A stretch of 11,348 nt of DNA from NBML01 sp029939535 (GTDB lineage Bacteria; Desulfobacterota; Desulfobacteria; Desulfobacterales; Desulfobacteraceae): the NCBI GenBank assembly GCA_029939535.1, contig JAOZST010000121.1:1-11348 (forward strand). Reading direction: 5' to 3'. Positions 6,573 through 11,348 of the stretch are shown here, piece after piece (position 1 is the first letter of the stretch; the number at the start of each line of letters is the position of its first letter). The translations under genes and the position numbers were made by a program. The notes below the pieces were generated by a model. That model was not told the origin of the DNA. It was given only the letters and a program-made list of their open reading frames with translations, and did no database searches.

Positions 6573-6888
6573 TTTTCGACGGCGCAGTTGCCGAGAAAAT
6601 TGAAAATCTGTAGTATCAACCGCAGCATCTTTTCATTTGAATATAACTTTTGTGCTGGAATAAGAATTTAATAATTTTAATTTTTTCTTTTGTGGACTTT
6701 TTTATACACTAAATTCTTCCAAATAACCGGTATTATCAGGCTCATTTTGCTCGTTGGGTTGGCTTGTCATGGAATAATATTCTCATTTTTTGTGTGATAG
6801 TCAAGCATAATTAATACAATAGATTTGCCTAAGATATCGAACAGTTATAGGTTTATTTGTCAGCATATCTAACGATTTCTTTACCCAT
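6573..6888. other. AT-rich stretch without recognisable genes
   Basis: No reading frame with protein-like content, no tRNA, no clear promoter, and no inverted or tandem repeat that stands out. A leftward frame near 6580-6628 reads MLRLILQIFNFLGNCAVEKK and runs into the repeat, but resembles nothing I know. It is probably decayed DNA between the repeat and the permease remnant. Confidence 0.6.
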
Positions 6889-7194
6889 TCAAACCTTTTC
6901 TTTGCTCTCTGATTCCAGTCTTTTACCTGACAGGGCAACTATAAAGGGAATTCCCCAAGCGCTGGCCAGGCTCATGATTATAAATACCAGTAAAAATCGC
7001 CAACCGAAATAGAGCACAAGACTGGCCTATTACATAGGAGTTAACCGGGTTGCCGACAAAGATACTCCCAATGAACGTTCCGATAATGGTGTCCATCAGC
7101 GGATTTTTAGAAAAAATTTTCAGGATCAGCTCTCTGGATAAAAGGCCTGAATAAGTCCCATGATCATGATAATACCCAGAAGAACTGGAAGCAT
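6889..7194 (-). pseudogene. permease (ArsP/DUF318-like) C-terminal remnant, frameshifted
   Basis: Three frames in succession give membrane-protein pieces: MLPVLLGIIMIMGLIQAFYP, then KNPLMDTIIGTFIGSIFVGN followed by PVNSYVIG, then FLLVFIIMSLASAWGIPFIV ending in a short charged tail at 6889. The G-S-x-x-x-GNP-[VI]-[NT]-SYV-[IL]-G block recalls predicted permeases of the DUF318/ArsP type. Frame changes are needed near 7135 (one base missing after YP) and near 7025. The N-terminal two thirds are absent; the fragment abuts the NifX-like remnant directly. Two hydrophobic helices and a conserved loop are visible, so a transporter is likely; the exact family is tentative. Confidence 0.55.
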
Positions 7195-7202
7195 TGACTA
7201 TA

Positions 7203-7483
7203 AAAAGTACATTTTATTTTTTTCGAACCCTTAATACCGCTTTTTTCAAGGGACTGGACAATATGGGGAGCGATATAACCGATCATCAGCATCTCGGCTC
7301 CCCCTTCAAGCAGAAGGGTAAGGGCCTGGATACCGGAACCTGGTCCGGCGGACATTTGTGGAGCCGCACTGCCTCAAAACTCATATCATCGGTATCAACA
7401 ACAAGGAGCCAGGCGGCACTGCTCATTCTCTCTTTGATCAGGGCATCGAGATTATTGCTGTCAACTGGGAAACCAAATTTCAT
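7203..7483 (-). pseudogene. NifX/NifB-like dinitrogenase Fe-Mo cofactor family (PF02579) protein, frameshifted and truncated
   Basis: It starts MKFGFPVD at 7483 and continues with SSAAWLLVVDTDDMSFEAV, matching the first half of the Nitro_FeMo-Co / orange-protein fold (family: MKIAFPV...FG-x-A-x-x-F-x-[IV]-VD-x-[DE]). After a frame change at about 7350 the second half reads GSGIQALTLLLEGGAEMLMI followed by GYIAPHIVQSLEKSGIK, matching the AGIQA...L...GV-[DE]-x-[LV]-I-x-G-x-x-GP...L-x-x-[AS]-GI-[KR] block. It then breaks off where the family has a VY or similar and a short tail, and runs into the permease remnant. Such proteins bind or traffic Fe-S or Mo clusters; this copy is dead if the frameshift is real. 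Confidence 0.68.
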
Positions 7484-7535
7484 ACTTTTGCCTTTATTCT
7501 ACTTTTTATTAAAAAGTTTATTGCTACACATTATG

Positions 7536-7709
7536 CTATTTGTGTTGCTGGTTCTGTTTTACTAAAAATACAAATGGTATAGCTAAAGGTCCAAACACTG
7601 CTCCCATAATTGCCCAGAACATAACTTTTGTTCCTCTTTTTTCTGCAATAGTCCCTAATAGAAAAGCAAAAGCGAAACTAATCAGACTTCCAATTATTAT
7701 TCCCGTCAT
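7536..7709 (-). CDS. small membrane protein, two predicted helices, unknown function
   Basis: The 57-residue product has two hydrophobic stretches (about 3-20 and 29-50) separated by the basic turn AEKRGTK, and ends in a polar KQNQQHK tail. The second helix carries MGAVFGPLAIPF; small proteins with an E-K-R-G turn and a G-x-x-FGP helix are widespread and uncharacterised. Start ATG 7709 is chosen because GGAGG lies at 7724-7720 (spacing about 10, slightly long); an upstream TTG at 7739 would add ten residues without a better site. It is intact, in contrast to the NifX-like and permease fragments just downstream on the same strand, with which it may once have been co-transcribed. No function is assigned. 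Confidence 0.6.
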   Translation of the reverse strand: MTGIIIGSLISFAFAFLLGTIAEKRGTKVMFWAIMGAVFGPLAIPFVFLVKQNQQHK

Positions 7710-7784
7710 TTCAAAATAGCCTCCATAATATTTATACAAAATCTAACACCGCGGTTCACAGGCCGCTCTACCACCACCGTCTGA

Positions 7785-7922
7785 TTAAATTTTTTCCAGA
7801 ACAGGACTGCTGTTTTCCATGGCCATGCCAAGTGATGATATAATCACGCCCATGTGTAGCGGACCAATGGACATGACTCCAAGATCTTTGCATATCTGTT
7901 TTGGCTGATGCAGGCATAGAGG
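7785..7922 (-). other. possible coding remnant after the DUF4412-type gene
   Basis: Directly after the stop of the secreted-protein gene, and in the same frame, 45 further codons stay open to a TAA at 7787-7785, including VMSIGPLHMGVIISSLGMAM followed by ENSSPVLEKI. The residue pattern looks protein-like, but I recognise no family, and the internal ATG has no ribosome site. It could be a tail lost by a new stop codon, a fragment of another gene, or chance. The following bases to 7740 hold nothing clear. Confidence 0.25.
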
Positions 7923-9086
7923 TTAAATGTCAGGTCCATTGAGCTGCATCATGTAGAAATGGCTGTAATTGCCCTTCATCCCAGGATCCTCTGCCGAAGA
8001 AACGCTTAACCTTTGTTCCCCTTTGGTCAGATTCATGGACCCTTCGCCGCCCTGCAGATACATGCCCCTGTCTTTCCAGCCTTTGGCGATAAGTTTGTTT
8101 TTATAAAATTTGAATACCGATTCCAGCGGGGTACGGGTTCCCATGATGACATTGAGCACATTTGTAGTTTTAAACTCAGCACCCACCTTGTCTCCCGATC
8201 TTCTCGGGATGATCTGCCATATTCTGTCTGCGCTTCCCGGACCTTTTTTGGTATCTTTTAGTCGATTCTTGACCAGGTTCATGGTCTGCATTAACTGTGC
8301 TTTTTCCTCAGGGCTCATGTTGCCGCCCATCTGCTCCATGATCTTGCTGCTATCCAGATCTTCAGGATTAGGCATGGTCTGGGCTTCTTCTTCCTCTTCC
8401 ATGTCATTTTCCTGTGCCATCATGGCACCAAGATCCATACCCATGACTGCCATCATGCTGCCAACTTTTTTATACCCTGATATGGGACGGAACAATTTTT
8501 TTGACGGTTTTCCGGTCTTTATATTTCGCATTTCTTCTATTTCACCGTCTTCATCCATGGTTCTTAACGGCATTTCAAACTTATCACTTTCCCATACAAG
8601 TATCCGGGTTTTTATATTGGTGCCCATGGTTTTAAAACTGGTTACCACCTCTTTTTTTACACACTTGTATCCAGATACCTTTTCCTTACCCAGCACTTTT
8701 TCGGAATCAATATTATCCATTGCCTTGTAGCCTGCTACATAATCCTTTTCATCAGCCGGGGCTTCAAACACCAGTTTTTTATCATGATTATAAAAGTATG
8801 ATTTTTTATGCTTCTTCAATATCAGCATGGTCAAACTCATTTTTTGGCCATTGCCCATGCTGCCGGCTGGCAAACCATCTATCCTGATGGCATCTTTAGT
8901 AACATAGAGTTTGGATGAATGAACGATGGTTCCGTTAGAATTAATATGCACATTGTCTGCAGTAAAGGTATCTATCTTCCCGCCCAACAGGGCATAACTT
9001 GGATTTACCGCAACACACAGCCCCAGGATAATGGCAGCAAACATCAATTTCCAGTTCATGGTCCGTTTTTTAGTACCAGGTTTCAT
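7923..9086 (-). CDS. secreted DUF4412-type protein with second C-terminal domain
   Basis: The 387-residue product begins with basic residues and a hydrophobic segment (13-30), probably a signal peptide cut after SYA (30-32). Residues 38-205 follow the DUF4412 pattern: a strand with KLYVTKDAIRID, a hydrophobic LTMLILKKHKKSYFY strand, EKVLGKEKVSGYKCVKKEVV, RILVWES, the EMRNIKTGKPSKKLFRPISGYKK end. A Met- and Glu-rich linker follows (207-260; EEEEEA at 230-235). Residues 285-387 form a separate small domain with FKFYKNKLIAKGWKDRG and LTKGEQRLSVS, a pattern seen in short periplasmic domains of anaerobes. Start 9086 has AAGGAG just upstream. The gene is intact and monocistronic-looking. Proteins of this type have no firmly known function that I can name; a periplasmic or surface location is inferred. 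Confidence 0.72.
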   Translation of the reverse strand: MKPGTKKRTMNWKLMFAAIILGLCVAVNPSYALLGGKIDTFTADNVHINSNGTIVHSSKLYVTKDAIRIDGLPAGSMGNGQKMSLTMLILKKHKKSYFYNHDKKLVFEAPADEKDYVAGYKAMDNIDSEKVLGKEKVSGYKCVKKEVVTSFKTMGTNIKTRILVWESDKFEMPLRTMDEDGEIEEMRNIKTGKPSKKLFRPISGYKKVGSMMAVMGMDLGAMMAQENDMEEEEEAQTMPNPEDLDSSKIMEQMGGNMSPEEKAQLMQTMNLVKNRLKDTKKGPGSADRIWQIIPRRSGDKVGAEFKTTNVLNVIMGTRTPLESVFKFYKNKLIAKGWKDRGMYLQGGEGSMNLTKGEQRLSVSSAEDPGMKGNYSHFYMMQLNGPDI

Positions 9087-9266
9087 TTGACTCTCCTTTT
9101 AAGAATTATCAAGATCTCAGGCGAAACGTCTAATATCTTGTTTTGATCAATTTTTAGAAATCGTTTTAGACTTTTTGGAACTTACAAGGAGATAAAAAAC
9201 CCGCTGGATCTTTAGTTGGCAGGTGTCTGGCACAGCTCCGCCTTGTCAATTACGATATTCTCATAC

Positions 9267-9341
9267 AAAATTTTTAGATGACTTCTCTGGAAAAATCAGA
9301 CCTGGCATACAAGCTCCCGGTCTGGAATCACACTGTCTTTC
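9267..9341. repeat. 75-bp imperfect direct repeat, copy 2, overlapping the 3' end of the response-regulator gene
   Basis: Same orientation as 6498-6572 with eight mismatches by hand count. Here the repeat covers the last four codons and stop of the receiver-TPR gene plus its terminator. The 180 bases between it and the start of the DUF4412-type gene (9087-9266) hold no recognisable gene; a TTGACA near 9248-9243 on the minus strand lacks a good -10 box. Confidence 0.85.
9291..9325 (-). terminator. intrinsic terminator of the CoA-ligase/S4/response-regulator operon
   Basis: On the minus strand, arm 9325-9316 (CCAGACCGGG) and arm 9305-9296 (CCAGGTCTGA) pair at 8 of 10 positions around a 10-base loop, then TTTTT (9295-9291). 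It begins three bases after the stop codon of the receiver-TPR gene, so its position fits an operon terminator well. Confidence 0.7.
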
Positions 9342-10476
9342 GCATTGCCAGGGCATCCTTATTCTTAGAATCCAGACGAAGCACCTGATTCAGGTAGCTA
9401 TCCGCTTGAATAATTTTCTTTTTCAGGTAATAAATTCTGGCAATCTTAAGCTTGGTCTCCACCGGATTAATCCGGTTTTTATCTGCTTCCAGAAAATAAT
9501 CCAGGGCCTTATCTTCATCGCCCATTGCTTCGTAGACAAGGCCTGCCTTAAACAAAAGGCCGTGGCCTGTTGGGAACTCTTTTATAAGAGTGTCCACAAG
9601 AGTCTTGGCATAGCCAAGTTCCCCTTTTTCCATGCATAGACTCAAAATATGTTCCTTGCTCGGAAAATTTTTTTCTGTAGCACTGATAAGCTTGCTAAAA
9701 AGCTCTATGGCCAAGGGATTCTCATTTTTGTTCAAGAGTTCTTCACCCAGCCGGATGGCTTCCTCATTAAACCGGGTGGTCAGGGAAAGGACTTCACACT
9801 CATATTCTACCGCCTTGGTCCATTCTTCTTTCTTCCAATATATCTTACTTAAAAGATGTCGGGTAACCGCATCCTGGGAATTGACCGAAACAGCTTTGAG
9901 AAAACATTTTTCCGTGGTTTCTTCTTTTCCAGCTTTGGAATAAAGAAGACCCAGATTCCTTATCAACCGGGAGGCAGAAGGTTTCAGCCTAATTGCCATT
10001 TCCATATACCGAATGGCAGATCCCAGCTTCCCAGTTTCTTCACAAGTTCTGGCTTTTCGAGCATTGAGTGTTGCCTCGTCCGGATTATTGGCATGGTCCA
10101 CAACTGTTCTGATCTTTTCATCCAGCACTGAAGGAGTTAAGGGCTTTAATAAATATCCCTCCACCTCAATTTCCGCCACATCCAGAACAATACTCCTTTC
10201 AGATTCAGCTGTTACCATGATGATAGGCATGTCCCGCAGCTGGCGATCATTTCTTACGGCGTCCAGCATCTGGGCCCCGTTCATCACAGGCATTTTCCAA
10301 TCAACAATGGCAAGATCCACATGGTTGGAATGCAGACATTGAAGTCCTTCCACACCATTTCCCGCTGAAAAAATTTCCTTGCCCAGATTCAGATTTCTCA
10401 ATGTCTTTTTAATGATTGTGCGCATGCTTTTCAAATCGTCAACAATTAAAATCGACATATTATCAATATCTATCAT
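9328..10476 (-). CDS. response regulator: CheY-like receiver domain fused to TPR repeats
   Basis: The 382-residue cytoplasmic protein has an N-terminal receiver domain (7-125) with all key residues: acidic pair Asp13-Asp14, phosphoacceptor Asp59 (in AIVDWKMP), Thr89 and Lys111-Pro112. From about 134 to the end it is helical TPR-like repeats, for example 136-169, 170-203, 204-236, and two good ones near the C-terminus (GLVYEAMGDEDKALDYFLEA; ARIYYLKKKIIQADSYLNQV). There is no DNA-binding or enzymatic output domain, so it probably signals by protein contact through the TPRs. Start 10476 is preceded by a weak GGAAAA; ATG 10458 is an alternative. It lies 61 bases downstream of the S4 gene on the same strand and is followed by a terminator. 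The partner kinase is not in the window. Confidence 0.88.
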   Translation of the reverse strand: MIDIDNMSILIVDDLKSMRTIIKKTLRNLNLGKEIFSAGNGVEGLQCLHSNHVDLAIVDWKMPVMNGAQMLDAVRNDRQLRDMPIIMVTAESERSIVLDVAEIEVEGYLLKPLTPSVLDEKIRTVVDHANNPDEATLNARKARTCEETGKLGSAIRYMEMAIRLKPSASRLIRNLGLLYSKAGKEETTEKCFLKAVSVNSQDAVTRHLLSKIYWKKEEWTKAVEYECEVLSLTTRFNEEAIRLGEELLNKNENPLAIELFSKLISATEKNFPSKEHILSLCMEKGELGYAKTLVDTLIKEFPTGHGLLFKAGLVYEAMGDEDKALDYFLEADKNRINPVETKLKIARIYYLKKKIIQADSYLNQVLRLDSKNKDALAMRKTV

Positions 10477-10537
10477 AACTTTTCCGCAAATTCATGAATT
10501 GATTATGGGGTTCCATACCATGGCAGGGTTCTTTTAA

Positions 10538-10777
10538 TCAAGGCCTAGCTGGCTTAGTCTCAATTTCAAGAAAATTCCCGTCAAACCCGATCACATCCCC
10601 TGAATAAATTTTCCTGCGTTTCCTGGTTTCAACCTTGTCATTCACAGTCACAAAGCCATCAGCAATAATGTATTTTGCTTCCCCGCCGCTGGCTGCCATG
10701 TTTTCAAATTTAAGAATCTTATACAATTCAACAGGCTCTTTGTTTATAAATACTATCCTGGCCTTATTTTTTTCCAT
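10538..10777 (-). CDS. small S4-domain RNA-binding protein (YbcJ/YaaA-like)
   Basis: The 79-residue product is one S4 fold: ELYKILKFENMAASGGEAKY (17-36) followed by IIADGFVTVNDKVETRKRRK (37-56) and IYSGDVIGFDG (57-67), the standard S4 pattern with SGGEAK and the basic KRRK RNA-contact strand. Length is typical for stand-alone S4 proteins that bind structured RNA, often ribosomal. Its start (10777) overlaps the end of the CoA-ligase-like gene by 14 bases in another frame, which indicates an operon and probable coupling; GGGA lies upstream of the ATG. The exact RNA target is unknown. Confidence 0.87.
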   Translation of the reverse strand: MEKNKARIVFINKEPVELYKILKFENMAASGGEAKYIIADGFVTVNDKVETRKRRKIYSGDVIGFDGNFLEIETKPARP

Positions 10778-11348
10778 TGAATTTCCCGTTTACTTTTATC
10801 CTTTTAATACCCTCGTTGCTGCGGATGGCATCAGCCCGCAACCTTCCCTGGACATACAGGGAAAGCCCAGCAATGGCCTTGTCACATACAGTAAAAACAG
10901 GCACCCCTTGATCCATTAAGGCATCCCGCAAGGGATCATAGAGCCTTCCCCCATCCACCACGGTGACTATGGGAGTCTGGGTTTTATTTACAAGTTCTAT
11001 CATCCGGTTAAGAATACTTTCAGGCTGGTGCATTAAAAATTCAAGGTTTTTTGATTTATCCAGGGTCTGCATGGCCGGAGACATGGGATCAAGACTCACC
11101 ACGACGGCATCCACATTGGGATCTTGAGTAAGAATTTCCGTTATCACGGCATGGGCTTCATCATCGGCAGCCGGGTTTATATCCAGGGGATTGGAAAGGG
11201 TAACAAAAGCATCCAGCCCCTTTGTCCTGAGAACCCTGGCAATGGCCTTGCTTGTTTCTGGTTCATATCTGGCAAGCTCCATGGAAAAATCATCGGACTG
11301 GATGGAATCAGCCATGCCCACTGCCTCAAACCCTGCTCCACTGACCGC
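10764..11348 (-). CDS. acetate-CoA ligase (ADP-forming)-like protein, C-terminal part, runs off the window
   Basis: The frame stays open to the end of the window (AVSGAGFEAVGMADS entering from outside), so the true start is not visible; the GTG at 11321 is internal. The 194 visible residues form the succinyl-CoA-synthetase-like flavodoxin domain: TLSNPLDINPAADDEAHAVI, a strand-loop DAVVVSLDPMSPAM, TPIVTVVDGGRLYDPLRDAL, and GVPVFTVCDKAIAGLSLYV, ending with a short basic tail. In the family this domain sits with a CoA-binding and an ATP-grasp domain and makes ATP from acyl-CoA, or the reverse; which reaction and substrate apply here cannot be judged from this piece. It is the upstream gene of an operon with the S4 protein and the receiver-TPR protein. 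Confidence 0.8.
   Translation of the reverse strand, partial: AVSGAGFEAVGMADSIQSDDFSMELARYEPETSKAIARVLRTKGLDAFVTLSNPLDINPAADDEAHAVITEILTQDPNVDAVVVSLDPMSPAMQTLDKSKNLEFLMHQPESILNRMIELVNKTQTPIVTVVDGGRLYDPLRDALMDQGVPVFTVCDKAIAGLSLYVQGRLRADAIRSNEGIKRIKVNGKFNGKK

Noticed and set aside
7745..7780. GC-rich small dyad (GCGG/CCGC) as terminator of the secreted-protein gene
   Set aside because: The stem is only four pairs with no T-tract after it.
8110..8730. 206-codon open frame on the plus strand
   Set aside because: It lies wholly antisense to the intact secreted-protein gene, is dominated by Ser/Leu/Phe/Pro as expected for an antisense shadow, and has no ribosome site.
9223..9639. 138-codon plus-strand open frame crossing repeat copy 2
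   Set aside because: Antisense to the end of the receiver-TPR gene, with no family resemblance and no start signal.
1..11348. CRISPR array, tRNA, rRNA, transposase or phage genes
   Set aside because: No regularly spaced repeats, cloverleaf sequence or recognisable mobile-element protein was seen on either strand.

Overview
The window looks like a piece of a draft chromosome from a Desulfobacterota (sulfate-reducer-like, Desulfobacteraceae-type) bacterium. The evidence is the gene content: a nickel ECF transporter of the K-M-L-Q-O type, a NifX/orange-protein-like fragment, an acyl-CoA ligase and acyl-CoA dehydrogenase pair, and an ADP-forming CoA-ligase-like protein next to a response regulator. 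Base composition is moderately AT-rich. The taxonomic call is an inference; there is no rRNA or marker gene here. A run of 100 N marks a scaffold gap at 5351-5450.

Layout. (1) 1-905 is a graveyard of three broken genes: the N-terminal third of a class III aminotransferase (+), an internally deleted C69-family dipeptidase (+), and a short endonuclease/exonuclease/phosphatase-fold fragment (-). (2) 913-4265 (-) is an intact, tightly coupled five-gene operon in the order nikK-nikM-nikL-nikQ-nikO. It encodes two secreted or anchored accessory proteins, the substrate-binding membrane component, the transmembrane coupling protein and the ATPase with a histidine-rich tail. A promoter-like site, an inverted repeat that could be an operator, and a terminator-like hairpin lie in its leader (4278-4451). 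(3) 4448-6512 (+) is a broken acyl-CoA ligase and acyl-CoA dehydrogenase pair: the ligase lacks its N-terminus and carries the scaffold gap, the dehydrogenase has an in-frame stop and no C-terminus. (4) 6498-7922 holds a 75-bp repeat with a hairpin, an AT-rich gene-free stretch, a permease fragment fused to a NifX-like fragment (-), and a small two-helix membrane protein. (5) 7923-9086 (-) is an intact secreted DUF4412-type protein. (6) 9267-11348 (-) holds a second copy of the 75-bp repeat and a three-gene operon: partial CoA-ligase-like protein, S4 RNA-binding protein, receiver-TPR response regulator.

How it fits together. The Ni transporter would supply nickel for hydrogenase, CODH/ACS and similar enzymes. 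The intact operons and the intact 387-residue secreted protein show no frameshifts, while almost everything between them is broken by deletions, a nonsense codon and single-base losses in homopolymers. This argues for real local gene decay rather than poor sequence, though the homopolymer losses should be checked against reads. No CRISPR array, tRNA, rRNA, recognisable transposase or phage gene was seen. The features closest to something new are the nikK leader (operator-like dyad plus attenuator-like hairpin) and the 75-bp hairpin repeat, one copy of which sits exactly where the dehydrogenase homology ends.
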